DNA of 64,000 nt from Nageia nagi (Eukaryota; Pinophyta). The first letter of the stretch is position 1. Each line of letters opens with the position of its first letter. The notes under the pieces were generated by a model. The model was given only the letters and a program-made list of their open reading frames with translations. It was not told the origin of the DNA and made no database searches. This document shows positions 22,601-33,975 of the stretch, piece by piece. Made by a program: the position numbers and the translations under genes. Location: NCBI GenBank assembly GCA_050084985.1, contig JBITNC010000002.1:8060001-8124000 (forward strand), given 5' to 3'.

Positions 22601-25600
22601 ATTTCGACTACTATGATCTTAACAATGGAATTGCATTGATGCTTTACATCGCTTGCCTCCCCCTGTACTCGAAAAACATTTTCCCATTCTGATGTGTGTA
22701 AGCACAAAATTGGTTTTTGGCCCGGCCTTGGAATCACAAATATTTGCCATATAATTATTTACAATTGTTTATTTGTATTTTTCTCAACTGAACCGAACTG
22801 AACCTTTTCGAAATCCCGAACTTTCAAACTTTATTTATCCTCCATTAGAACTGAACTTTCTTAATCTTGTAACTATTATAAGAAAATATCTAAAATAGTA
22901 TATTCTCTTTACATGTGTTTCTTACATGTGCCCTGTATCCTTTTACATAATATATTTTTTATTCTTTTATAGATATATTCCTTTACAACAATATGTATCC
23001 CCTCCCTTCCAATACTAAGCAACATGTGTTCACCCATATATTCCCTTACAAATTGACATAAAGTGGATACATAACATGTTAAGACTACATATTGCCATGA
23101 CTAAAAACTTCAGCCAATTATTTTTGAAGATTTAGGGACTAATAATTATTCTCGAGTCATGACACAATTCAAGTCATTCTCTTCATCCAGTTTAAACAAA
23201 TGTTTGCCTTTAAGACCGCGGAAAGTGGGTGAATTCCAGGGAGGATGATAAGCATATATTACTTTTGGACGCTATAATTCTTGTGTTACTCATTTTTAAG
23301 TCTTATTTGCATCTAGCGTCTGTACAATAGAGTAGTTCTTGTTTAATGTAGAAAGTATCCATTCCTTACGTGTAGCGAACTAAGAAATAGAACCACTATT
23401 TGGGTACCTCACATTGTGTCTCTAGAGAACAATTGATTACACAATGTAGAGATGGCATGGAAGGGCCTTTTCAGTATTTGAAGACTGTCAACACTTATCC
23501 AAAGCTATGCGACATTTCATTCTTAGTAAGCTTTTATTTTTTTCTCAGAAAGTCCTTTTTCATCTCTAATCGTATCGCAGAGTCTTGAAACTTTTCAAGG
23601 AAACCTGGGATTGAGGAGGGAGGTTTTCATTTCAAAGACGTGATATACACATTAATCTTTACAAGCAATTTGAGATAATGTATATCGTGGTTTCAGAATT
23701 TAACATTTTCATGAATCTAACTAGACCTGCCGCTTGCATAGTAATTTGTAAACTGAAAGTTTTCAGACCATCTGTAATGGCTGTCAATGTAATACATGGT
23801 CTGCCCATTCCCATGCTTGACATGTACATACGGAGATGTTTATATGAATCTGAGAGCGTGGGATATTCTAGCTCAGATGCATCTCTCTAGTTGTTTGGTC
23901 TGTTGTAAATGAAATAATTCTGGACTGTGGAATGTTTCATAATGGCTGTTTCTCTGTGTTAACACTTAACACTATATGAATATGAAAAAAACTGGTGTTG
24001 CCTCTTCCAAAAGTTCTGAAGATTGCATTATTGTATTTGTAGGATCTTTTTATTCCATCAATAGCTTCTTTGGTTGTGCCCTTGGCATTTATGTCCCTAA
24101 CCAGGTATCTACAAGCTCAAGCAATTATGCAAGACTTACAATATATATTTATTTGGCATTACTGAAACAGAAATAATATTGTTCATTTTGTTATATTTGT
24201 CAGTGAAGTTAACAGAAAACAGGAGGTACCAGATTTAGTGGCATCCGAGAAGATTGCACCAAGAGGACAGCTTGTTTTCTTTGTTGGCATTGGGGCACTG
24301 CTCTTTGTTCCTGTCTTCAAGGCATTAACAGGGTTGCCTCCATTTATGGGTATTCTTTTTGGCCTTGGAGTCTTGTGGATTCTGACAGATGCAATTCACT
24401 ACGGGGATTCAGAGCGTCAGAAGTTGAAAGTACCACAAGCTCTTTCTCGAATTGACACACAAGGGATCCTCTTCTTCCTTGGGATTCTGCTTTCTGTAGG
24501 AAGGTACGATCAATGTTCATTGATTTAGAATTTAGATCCACTATTCTTCAGTCCAAACTGATAAGAAATTGCATATGCATCTTTAGTATTCTACTTCTGT
24601 ATATTATTTTTTCATCTTTGTACGAATATCATTTTTGAAATTTCTCTGGCTTATAGAATTCTGTATGTGGTCCAACAATATCATAGTAGATTTCTCATCG
24701 TGTCACAATCCACATAATGCGTTGTACTGCGAAGCATAGTTACAAGGTTTCTATGGAATCAGTCAAGCTATTACCAAGAGAAATTGGTAAAAGAAGATGC
24801 TGCAAAATAGACAGGAATTCAAAGAGTGTCTCTTACGTGAGACTTTCTCATGGAAAAACGCCAATTTCAACGTATGGTTGTCAGAGCTGCTATAACTCCA
24901 ATATATCATGAATATGAATATGATTTTTTTTTTTCTTTAAATTTTGCTTCTGCATCTAGCAAGTCAGATCTAAGCTTACGCTCATATGCAACATATCAAA
25001 TACGCGGGTGCATTCAGAGATTCCTTGGTGCTCTGAAAGGCAATGCAAACTTTTTTATTCTAGTTATCAAGCTTACTCTAGAAATATATGTGTTACTTAG
25101 ACATATTGCAAGGGATAATGCTCACATTTGAGAAAGAGATCCGTTCCTGTAATAGTAATATGATCATTTTCTAGCTAGCAGCATCATGATAGTAGATAAG
25201 TTAGTGGTAGGGCAATTTACTATGCGTCATACGTTTCCCTTCTCCGGCAAGATATGAAAAGCTAGAGAAAGCAAGAGATGATCTTATAAGCTTTCAATAG
25301 GGCAACCTATTAGAAATATTTCATTAGGGTTAGTTGTGGTAGTTTATTAAGGATGGTTGAATTTATAGGAAGTAGTCATTGGTGAGAGGTTGTTTAACCT
25401 CCTTAACTTCCGAATACCTTCATGTATTTATATTTCTGTATAGTAATATAATACTTGCTCTTAGAGCCATCTTCCAAATCTTATATGGTATGAAGCATGT
25501 TTTTCAGTAATCGGGTGGTTGCCATTCTTGCAACCTGTATTACTATTGTTCAACCATCAAGCCTGTGAGATATAGTTTTTTTTTTGTAGACTGTGACCTT

Positions 25601-28600
25601 TGAATAACTGCACATCAGTAAAAAATCACTGTTGGAGAATGAATTGCTGCAGTTGAAATGTCAGAAGATTAGAATACTGGGCATGCCGTTTTTTTGGCTG
25701 TGTACTACATGGTAAAGGTATTCCTGCCAATAGGTGCGTGTGTGTGCTCCAATTGCGTGCATTGCTTGACTGGGTACATTGTGAGTCTGTGAATTCCTTG
25801 ACTGTGCCAAGTAGTGTCCAGGTGGAGTGTGCCCAGCGCATTTGCTGTGATAGTATACTGCGCTTCACCATGTACAGAAGAAAAAAACGTTGGTATTGAA
25901 GACCACTGCTGCTGCGTTTGACTGTACTCCTCAGAGCGCTCCACTGTGTACAGAAGACCATTGCAAAGGCTGCACTCTACTTAGTGAAAGGAGAGTAGGA
26001 TACCTGTGTGTAGGAGCATAAAGAGAACTATGCATGATGTAAAAGTCTGACAAGAACATCATTATGCAGAAATGAAAAAGACTTGTGCGAATTTGAGAAG
26101 TCTGCACAAACTTTGAGAGCCGTTAAAAATAAGTCTCTGGACTGTCTAACTACTGCCCATTAAAGCTTGCCTGTGAAACGCAAAGATTGCTGCTGTAAAA
26201 ACATGTCTGCCAGTAAAGACATATTTTGGAAAAGATAACTTGCAAACATTTTCATGAGTGAAGTCTAGTGGTGGACAAAAGGAGACTCGCTTGTTTGCTG
26301 ATTCAACGTCAGAGACAAATAAAACTTGCATTTGATAGGAGAAGGTATTGAGTTTGAAATTTCATAATAATATTTTATTGGTAGTACCGAAATTAATTTT
26401 TGAAGACGAAAATATTTATTTGGTAATAGTTTGTTATTCAAACTCTGTCATGTAACAAGTCGATTCTAAGGTTTAGAAGTGCTTTGGATATGATGGTAAT
26501 GTCTATTTTATGTTAAAATGTGTCCTTGTACTGTTTTTTAACAAGACAAAGAGTGCATTCTCAGTGGAACCCAATGCTCTTATCATTTGCTTTCATTGAT
26601 AGAAGATACTCTTTTGATTAAGGGGGGAAGTTTCCAACACTTCCTTTATTCGTGATCGGATGTGTTAGTCTCCAATCACTATTGGATGGATGTGTTGGTC
26701 TCCAACCATATTTTAATGCATGTTGTACACATATGTGTTTGCCCTTGTTTACATCTTTGATCATGGGTAGATGTCTTAGTCCCTATCCTTGGTCATATGG
26801 ATAGATGTGTTAGTTCTTATCCTTGTTTGGATGTTGTAATAAAAGGGACAAAAGAGATTTATTACAACATTTTTGAAGTGATGGTAAATGCTTAGTCATT
26901 ACCACATGAAGAATGGTGATACTCAATCATTGCCACATGAGATTTGAAGACTTGAAGATCAATGAGTCCATTGCTGCTGAAAATCATGATGAGATCAGTG
27001 AGCCCATTGCCATTGAAAAAATGTTGTTGTGTGGTCAGTGAGCGCGATGCCATTGCCAATTTTGCAAATAGTGTTGACAACACTTAAGAGGAGATGTGAT
27101 GATATATGGTGATGATGGTTGTTTCGGCTATTGTTCGGACCACATGTGGATGTGGTGATCTCTTTTTCATTTATTAGTGGTCTTAATTTTGTAGACCTAA
27201 TGGAATATGGGGGTATGTTAGAAATATTCCATTAGCGTTAGTTGTGGTTTTTTATAGTGGTTTAGTTTATAGGAAGTAGTTATCGGTGAGAGGTTATTTA
27301 ACCCCCTTAACTTCCGAATACCTTTATGTATTTATATTTTTGTATAGTAATGTAATACTTGCTCTTTGGGCGATCTTCCAAATCTTATACAACGAACAAG
27401 GTGAAAGGGCTTCCTTTTGATGCACATGATCCTGCATTCTTTAAGAGAGAAACAGAGGTTTAGGCTCACATTGCAGAGCAGTGATGGGTGATGTTTGAAA
27501 GTTCCGGTACCAAGTATATATGTGTTGGGCTAAATTTTGGAAATCGTCAATAGTACGAGGAAAAATATGGGAAAAAAACGTGATGCAATAAAACTAGAAT
27601 AAACACAAAAAAGCGTGAAAAAATGACAAAAACGGAAAAGAACGTGGTATATTAAAACACAAAGCATGCAAATTTTTTATATATTCTATAGAATATGCTT
27701 ATCTAATTGCTATAAAAATTACATCATAATTTCATATTACATATTCATAAATCATAAATGATAATCATAATTCAACTTCATACGAGTTACGACATAGACA
27801 AAAATCATAGATTCATGACTATAAGTAACTAAGTTCATAACATCGATTGTCAATAATAGATATATGAAATACAAAAATCAAAATGTATGTCAAATCATAT
27901 ATCATAAGTGTCTAATGCCTAGTGCCAACTTGTAAAGTGTCAGCAAGTACAAAAAAAGTAAGCGTAATACAATGTCAATCAAGGCATCAACGACCCTTGC
28001 CCCTCTTATATCGACCACCATGACTATATGTTCTACTACCACTAGGAGTGAAAGGGCTAGGAGAGGTTTTTGTTCCCTTGCCACGAACATCCACACTAGG
28101 CATAGGGAATGGATCCTGCTACTCCATGTGCAAATGCTCCTCCTCCTCCTCCACGACCGGCAATATGTCTACGCCTATGTTTGCGGCTGCGTCAATCTCC
28201 TCCCCCAACTCAATCCATTCAACCTGAAACTCCTCATCTAAATTATTATCTTCTACAACATCACATGGAGGTGCATCGCCATATGAGGGGTCAATGGAAG
28301 ACAAATCAATAGGTTCCACAATTTCTGTCTTCTACAATTGCTTCATATACAACCGTAGGTTGACGTATATGTACACAGTATCATCCAAGCGTTGTTGTGA
28401 TAACCTAATAACATTGAAATAAATTTTACCATATTAATTACTAATTGAAACGTAATTGCAAATTTGCAAGAACTAAGATTTTTAATTAATATGAAGCAAT
28501 TTGCTAATCTGTTACGCCTCTTGGAGTGAATTTTTTCGAAAGCACTCTAATTGCGCTCGCATCTTGAAGAGGTACATGTTTGACTAAGGATGCAAATAGC

Positions 28601-31415
28601 TATGTTTTGCAATTCGGGTGTATCAACTCCAAAATTTGTCCACCATACATCTAAAATACAAAGCAAATGAGAAAAAATTAAAATTTGTAAAAGCCTGAAT
28701 GTAACTTGAACTTGAAGTTTGAAATATTTATTTATAGCATTTGAAAATTGAAATTGAAACTTTGAACTTGAAATTTCCTCTCACCTAGAGAGAGGTCATG
28801 ACGTGTCTCTATAGCTCCACCAAAACCAAAGAAGCCAAGTGACATCTTGTACATCTCCATGTCCTTCAAGATTCTGGCACGCTTGGCAGGATCTCTCACT
28901 ATAGTGCATATGCATTTTGTTACTTAAGTTAAAATTTGAAATTTTGAATGCCATTAATAATATATAATCAAAGATTCAAAAATATTATATTATTAATCAA
29001 AACCTTCATAAAGTTCATTGCAATAATTTAATTCTAAATTTAAACTTACCCCTCTCGTAACCTTCTGGTCTCTCAACATTTTGGAGTTTGGTGCAAATAA
29101 TAAGCTAGGGTTCAACATGGCCCCCACTGCATGAATAGGGTGATGTAGCATGTTGTTCCATCGCTCATCAATGATATTCCAAAAGATGCTGAACTTGTTG
29201 CCAAACTCATTATCATCATCTGGATGATCCTCATAATATTTCTTGATGCACTCCTTGGCCCTATCCATGGCCTCATACAAGTACCCCATAGCAGGCCTAT
29301 CTGCATCAACTAAGCGAAGAACGACAACAAGTGGCCCAGTCATTGAACAAATCTCTCTTATCCCATCCCAAAATTCCTGCCTACCTATCAATGTAGTCAC
29401 CTCTTGGCCCTCTGGCCTCGTGCTCAAAGTAGTAGAAAGCCACTCTCTAGAAACAAACATTGCCCGAAACTCAAACATGCTTCTAAGCAATGATTGAAGG
29501 GAGATGAAATTAGAAGCAAAACGTGTGGTTGTTGGGCGCAAAAACTCCTTGCCGTGGGTGTATCGCCTCATCATGCTAAGAACCGTGGATTTTTTATAAA
29601 TATACTTAGTGATTGACCTTGCTTGGTGAACCACCTTTTTCATTGAATCCAATTTCCCAATGCCTTCCAAAATGAGATCAATGCAATGGGCAGCGCATGG
29701 AGTCCAAAAAATGGTGGGATATTTTTCCATTAGAAATTTCCCATCTTGAACATAGTTTGCAGTGTTGTCCGTGATCACTTGGACAACATGCTCCACTCCC
29801 ACCTCTTGCACAAACTGGTCTAATAAATGGAATAAAATTCTAGAATCCTTTATTTGTCAGGATGCATCGATGGATCTAATAAATGTTGTTCCACGTGGGC
29901 AACACACAAGAAAATTAATAAGGGTTCTACCCTTCATGTCTCTCCATCCATCAGACATTAACTTCCAGGACTCTCTAATTGAAGACAATCTGGAATAACA
30001 AAAATAAAAGTAAAGTGAAACAACTAAAAGTTTAAAATTTGAAATACAACTCTATTAAAAATTTAAATGTGACTAAAAAGTAAAAGTAAAAAATTAAAAT
30101 AATAAAAAATGGCCAGTAAAGGAATGTTTAAAAAGATATAATAATTAAAATTTAATGTACCTATCTATGCACTCCTGCTTGAGATCCCACACAAGAGGCC
30201 CTTGCATGTCTGCATAAGTGGGGGCCTTGTACCCAACCCCAATTGCAATATTATGTATTTGGTACTTCATGGATTGCAATATAAGACATCTGTTGTCGCT
30301 TACATTGTCTCACTGTGAACACCTACACTAGATTCACTACAAAAATAACACTAGAAATTGTTTGAGAACCAGTATTCTTGATCGCAAAACAGTACTATTT
30401 TACATTATGGCAACTTGAACTATATACAAGAAGTTTTGCCCATTCATGATGGCCATGGAGCTGATATACATGATTCATTGATTTCACTTTTCAGAGTTGG
30501 ATTAATCAGTAATGGATATTATTGGGTACAGTTTGATGTAATCCTCAAGTAAATATGGTTGATTTACATATCCCAAAGGAGGATTATGATTCGAACATGT
30601 GTCATGAGGACTCAAGAGTATCAGATACTGCCTATGAGTACAGAAGCCAGAAGGTAGTACTGTATAAGTCAGCTCCGGTAACCTTCTTGGAAATGTTTTG
30701 TGAAGATCAGTTACTGCAGCTTTCTTAAATTTTGAACTAATGATTAATGGATACACATCAGTTTTGATGTTTGAAATGCAGTGGATTTGATAAAAGATAT
30801 TTCCTGGTTTGTGTCTCACAGTTTACAGTCAGCTGGGATTCTCAAAGCATTAGCAACCTATCTTGATTCTTACATCCCAAGTATTGAACTAATTGCAAGT
30901 TCTATAGGTTTAGCATCAGCAGTGATAGATAATGTACCACTGGTTGCAGCTACAATGGGAATGTATGATAAATCATCCTTTCCAATAGATTCCGAGCTCT
31001 GGCAACTAATTGCATACTGTGCTGGAACCGGAGGTTCAATTCTCATCATTGGGTCTGCAGCTGGTGTTGCTTTTATGGGAATGGAGAAAGCTGATTTCTT
31101 TTGGTACTTGAAAAAGGTATGTATGTCAAACTTGTTCATTTATTTATTCAATGTAGACTGACAAAAGAAATGGGACTTCAGGTTTCTGTATCTTTTTGCA
31201 TGTATTATAAATTTTTTTCATATTCCTTTAGAATTAAAACCCTAAATTACATCTATGTTTTTCAATCTTCTAATCAATGCAGTTAATGTCTATTACAGGT
31301 TAGTGGTTTTGCATTTGCTGGATATGTTGCTGGTATTGCTGCATATTTAGCTTTACATAACTTCCATATTCCATCAGCAACGACAATAGCTCAAATTCCC
31401 TTCCTGTCAAGTTAA
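19570..31415 (+). CDS. NHD1: NhaD-type Na+/H+ antiporter, 3' half (5 exons)
   Basis: Joined exons 19570-19690, 24043-24104, 24204-24503, 30822-31116 and 31299-31415 give 895 nt, about 297 residues of C-terminal protein. All junctions are GT-AG and all phases agree. The product matches the plant NHD antiporters, polytopic membrane proteins of the chloroplast envelope that exchange Na+ for H+. Diagnostic stretches are ANAGGAWTPIGDVTTTMLW, LTGLPPFMGILFGLGVLWI, 'VIDNVPLVAATMGMYD' and 'GTGGSILIIGSAAGVAFMG'. Family members are roughly 550-580 residues, so about half, including the transit peptide, lies upstream. No matching exon was seen in 1-19569; the preceding exon must end with two bases of a split codon. 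Introns are 4352, 99, 6318 and 182 bp, and the two long ones are filled with repeats and transposons. There are no stops or frameshifts in the exons, so it is probably functional. Confidence 0.92.
20461..20650. repeat. 101-bp tandem duplication
   Basis: The sequence starting ATAATGGAAAATAACACTTT at 20461 recurs at 20562 with scattered substitutions. The second copy is slightly shorter. Confidence 0.85.
20950..22330 (+). repeat. Pair of related direct blocks
   Basis: The block at about 20950-21305 and the one at about 21750-22330 share the same order of sequence, from GGAACTTTG through 'AATGTAATGAAGCTTCC' to 'TGGCGAATC.TTCCCTCC'. The second differs mainly by having an expanded 54-bp minisatellite. 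They could be terminal repeats of a short element or a segmental duplication. I saw no clear primer site or target duplication. Confidence 0.55.
21909..22150 (+). repeat. 54-bp minisatellite, five units without indels
   Basis: The box GGATGGCTATGCAGCCAC recurs at 21909, 21963, 22017, 22071 and 22125, exactly 54 bp apart each time. Because 54 is divisible by three, two frames stay open across it and read 18-residue repeats such as QQDGYAATCNSSPSPS. There is no sign that it is translated, since it lies within an intron. Confidence 0.9.
22335..22460. repeat. 67-bp tandem duplication
   Basis: TAATCATAGTTGTCGGACTC occurs at 22335 and 22402 with nearly identical following sequence. A related 'AATCATAGTTG' start is found at about 48217 beside a hAT remnant. 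Confidence 0.8.
22865..23115 (-). repeat. LTR fragment related to 47463-47830
   Basis: Read on the minus strand it has 'AAGGGAATATATGGGTGAAC', 'GGGATACAT', 'ACACATGTAA' and 'GAGAATAT' in an order closely like that of the putative LTR after the gypsy remnant at 47.4 kb. No coding sequence accompanies it. Confidence 0.55.
24043..24104 (+). CDS. NHD1: NHD1 internal exon b
   Basis: This 62-bp exon lies between TTTGTAG and GTATCT. In phase it reads DLFIPSIASLVVPLAFMSLT plus a split serine. The longer open frame visible over it is a different, non-coding frame. Confidence 0.92.
24204..24503 (+). CDS. NHD1: NHD1 internal exon c
   Basis: A 300-bp exon follows a 99-bp intron. It begins by completing the split serine and reads EVNRKQEVPDLVASEKIAPR, then hydrophobic helices through 'GVLWILTDAIHYGDSERQ' and 'FFLGILLSVG'. 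It ends with AG of a split serine before GTACGA. Confidence 0.95.
25308..25485 (+). repeat. 5' LTR of the short LTR element
   Basis: Starts TATTAGAAATATTTCATTAG (the expected TG is TA here) and ends near AATCTTATA, immediately before the primer-site-like sequence. Confidence 0.7.
27216..27390 (+). repeat. 3' LTR of the short LTR element
   Basis: Starts TGTTAGAAATATTCCATTAG after a purine tract and ends AATCTTATAC. It differs from the left repeat by scattered substitutions, so the insertion is not recent. Confidence 0.72.
27987..30310 (-). pseudogene. hAT transposase, multi-exon, antisense in NHD1 intron
   Basis: Minus-strand exons, in order of reading: 30161 upward (5' end lost near 30310), 29004-29989, 28785-28922, 28509-28650 and 27987-28405. 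Phases are consistent across the junctions. The 986-bp exon carries the transposase core ('VITDNTANYVQDGKFLME', 'WTPCAAHCIDLILEGIGK'). The later exons give 'DMEMYKMSLGFFGFGGAI', WWTNFGVDTPELQNIAI and the hAT dimerisation motif 'FEKIHSKRRNRL', then 'QQRLDDTVYIYVNLRL' and an acidic tail. This family cuts and pastes DNA via a DDE-type core and C-terminal dimerisation. Three in-frame TAG codons (one at the conserved Trp of the dimerisation motif) and a damaged donor after 28509 (AT instead of GT) show it is dead. No BED finger was found upstream. Confidence 0.85.
30822..31116 (+). CDS. NHD1: NHD1 internal exon d
   Basis: Acceptor CACAG; the first base completes the split serine and the exon reads LQSAGILKALATYLDSYIPS. 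It continues through IDNVPLVAATMGMYDKSSF and 'AYCAGTGGSILIIGSAAG' to WYLKK before GTATGT. The longer open frame starting at 30781 uses intron sequence at its left. Confidence 0.95.
31299..31415 (+). CDS. NHD1: NHD1 last exon with stop
   Basis: Acceptor ATTACAG; it reads VSGFAFAGYVAGIAAYLALH and ends at TAA (31413-31415). The last ~15 residues after 'LHN' are not strongly conserved in the family. No obvious polyadenylation signal could be fixed. Confidence 0.93.
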   Translation, partial: VSGFAFAGYVAGIAAYLALHNFHIPSATTIAQIPFLSS

Positions 31416-31619
31416 GTGGAACTTAGCTGGGGATATATTTAATAACAGATGAAGAGAATATTACTCAGAAATTGCTGTGAAAATAGGATTTTGTGTTACA
31501 GATTAGCAAAGGGCTGTTAATATCACATATTGTAGACCCTTGAAATTGAATTTTGAGTAATTACAATGGTCATTTAGCTTATTTAATTTTTCTATGCAAA
31601 AATAGCAAATCAGATCCAT

Positions 31620-33975
31620 TTTGAACTTTTTTTTAACTTAAAGTAGATCTTCTAATTCACTGTTATCCAATTTGCACATCATCCTAGATGGGCCCACCTA
31701 GATGAACCCAAATTTGGATCTACCAATCCTATATAAAGGAAACACAACAACCAAAATTCACAACACCTAAGAATTCATCAAATCCTAAAACTCGGCATTT
31801 TGAACCTTGCATCTATAATGTTGGGTGATTTGGGCCCTGAGCTAGATTGACCTTGAACTAGTTTCATGTGCTTGTACAACCTAGTATCATCTAGATCTAT
31901 TGTTTGTTTGCCTTCAAACACTCTAGAACACCTAGATTTGTTCTGCAAGATTGCAACCTGTTCATTAGCCTTCCTCTGATTGAAAACCTCCAAATAAGTC
32001 TTCTTTGTATTTCCTTTCATAAATTTACATAATCCTAATTTCCAGATCGGCTCTGTATTATTGCATTTTTCTAACAGTCTCTTTTCATTTTTGTACATAT
32101 TTACAATATTATTTTAATACATGCTCTTTAATTTTGTCTACATTTTTGGTGAACTCAACATTTTATATTCTTTTGAATCTTTTCTATCAAAAACCCAAAG
32201 TTAATGGTTTGTATTCTGTTCCACCAAAACACTAGGTTTTGGTAAATCCTCCTTGTTTGTATTTGTTGTCAATTCTTGGTTTTTGCTTACAAATATGATT
32301 CATTCAAACCCTAGTTTGTAAAACAACTAGTTTCCAAATTAAGGCACCATGTTACTTTCAAACTTAATTTTTCTCGGTGTTATCTTCACCCTTGTTTGCA
32401 CTACCTTTAGAACCTCTAAACATAATGGATCTAAAATTGTTCCCAAACCGAGAATAAGGGAAAGGATAGCTAACAAAAGGAAAACTACCTTATACATTTC
32501 TATTAATAATGATAGATACTGTTATCTAAAAGACACTGTTAATTAACACAAATGTTGATATTTTTAGTTCATATATGCAAATCTTAGATAGTCAAGACAA
32601 ATTATGTTGGCGATACAGAAGATGATGACGATCAGCAAAGCAGTTCACAAGGTATTTATCAAAAGGACAATAAAAATGAATAGAAAATCAGGATAAACAA
32701 TCTAATGAAAACCCTAATGCTACAAAAAGGAATGGAAGACCAATCATGGATACTGATGTTGCTCTTGAATTGTCATTGCATGCCTTACCAACTGAGGAAT
32801 GAAAAGCCAAGCTCACAACTTATAGAATGGCTGACGGAGATTTCTTTCATAAATTTGTCATGCTATCAAAATATCCAAAAATAACTATTGACTTATGTTG
32901 GGTTTGTGGTATCCTTGATTCACCTCCTTCACCCATATGTCAAGCAATTCAACCAGTCCCTCAAAGATATCTTTATCCCATGATGACCTCGATACAATTT
33001 TCAATTCCTACTTCAATTTGGCATCTTTGCCAAAGAATTAGATTCCACTTATTGCTGATCTCAACACCCGTTCCATCGTCTTCCAAATACATTCGTATCC
33101 TGTTTCATCAAATCTTACCTCTTTGCCACCTCCAATATTTGACATTGATAATGCCATTATCATTGTTTACTCATAAAGTTAACAATGGAATCCAATGCAT
33201 TAGACTCCATACAACAACAATGGAAAAAAATAGGGTAACATCAAAACCTTTAGATCCGAAAGGGCAACAAAATCAAACAGCAGTCACTTCAACCATTTTA
33301 AAGGAAAATAAAGATGATTCATCAATTTTTAACTTTGAGGGACTAAAAGGAAAATTCAATTAGTGTATAAAATGAATTTGTAACAATGGCGAAAAGAGCA
33401 ACTTGATTTGAAAAGATATCACCTCAAGTACAACATATGTAATTACCCAAGGTTAAACAATTCCTTTAGTAGCAATAGAAAAAAAAAAGAACTCTTCCTC
33501 AAAACAGCCAAAAGAATGTAAGGAATAGAGTGAGTTTTTCAAAGAGATGCATCAAAAACTTCAAGAATTAAAGGCAATCAAGGTTAAGGCACTAAAGTAC
33601 AATCACATATCATGGCTTCATACAAAAGTATTTGGAAACCTTTGTGCTTAAGAATCATAAAATTAGCTTTTAGCGAATAGAGATCTCTCAAGTTTCACTA
33701 AAGATAACAATGCAAGGGACCCTAGTTAACATGTGTTAAGATTTAAGAATGAAGCAATTGAGCTTGGTAATGATTAAGATCTCATGATCAATGTGTTTTT
33801 CAAAAAGCTCAATAGGTGATGCTTTTCTATTGTATTAGAGTTTTGAGCATCTTAGTCATTTTTAGAAAAAGCCTATCTTGACATCAAGCATGATTCTACA
33901 TTGAGTGATCTATACAAACTCAAGCAATTGCCAGATTAGAAATTCTATTATTTTGTAAAGGTATGGAGGAGAAAA
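31620..33975. other. Unassigned region with a dispersed repeat
   Basis: About 31790-31950 resembles 59040-59230 (shared GAGC.AGATTGACCT and 'CTATTGTT.GTTTGCCTT'). A TATA-like CTATATAAAGG lies near 31728. The open frame 32827-33363 (178 codons) has no motif I recognise; frames around 33180-33363 are Lys/Gln/Asn-rich. It may be decayed retroelement sequence. Confidence 0.35.

Larger units (their letters stand above)
19691..24042 (+). other. NHD1 intron of 4352 bp
   Basis: This intron runs from GTATTG to TTTGTAG. It contains a 101-bp tandem duplication, a pair of related ~350-500-bp blocks with a 54-bp minisatellite, a 67-bp tandem duplication and an LTR fragment, each listed separately. The remainder (about 23120-24000) shows nothing I recognise. 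Confidence 0.85.
25308..27390 (+). mobile_element. Short non-autonomous LTR element (TRIM-like)
   Basis: Two similar direct repeats (25308-25485 and 27216-27390) flank 1.7 kb with no recognisable coding sequence. Just inside the left repeat is TGGTATGAAGCATG, a decayed match to the initiator-Met tRNA primer site. Just before the right repeat is a purine-rich 'GGAATATGGGGGTA'. Both repeats contain 'CTTCCGAATACCTT.ATGTA' and 'TATAGTAAT.TAATACTTGC'. Flanks CAACC and CAACG may be a mutated target duplication. Its movement would depend on enzymes from another element. Confidence 0.75.
24504..30821 (+). other. NHD1 intron of 6318 bp
   Basis: It starts GTACGA and ends at the CACAG acceptor. It holds a 2.1-kb short LTR element (25308-27390) and an antisense hAT transposase pseudogene (about 27480-30310). 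The stretches 24504-25300 and 30310-30820 show no recognisable feature. Confidence 0.88.

Noticed and set aside
24000-24150. Frame 23976-24176 as coding
   Set aside because: The antiporter text is in a different frame of the same bases, bounded by AG and GT, so this frame is a shadow.
28405-28509. A possible AT-AC (U12-type) intron in the hAT gene
   Set aside because: The left end is AT but the right end is AG, and the family normally has GT here; a mutated GT donor in a pseudogene is simpler.
30330-30350. CACTACAAAAATAACACT as a CACTA transposon end
   Set aside because: No matching inverted end, 3-bp duplication or CACTA transposase nearby; a single short match is not enough.
30781-31161. 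Whole 126-codon frame as an NHD1 exon
   Set aside because: Its first 41 bases and last 45 bases are intronic; family similarity and splice phase put the exon at 30822-31116.
32827-33363. 178-codon frame as a real gene
   Set aside because: Composition is Pro/Ser/Ile-rich without any recognisable domain, and neighbouring sequence is repeat-like; kept only as an unassigned region.
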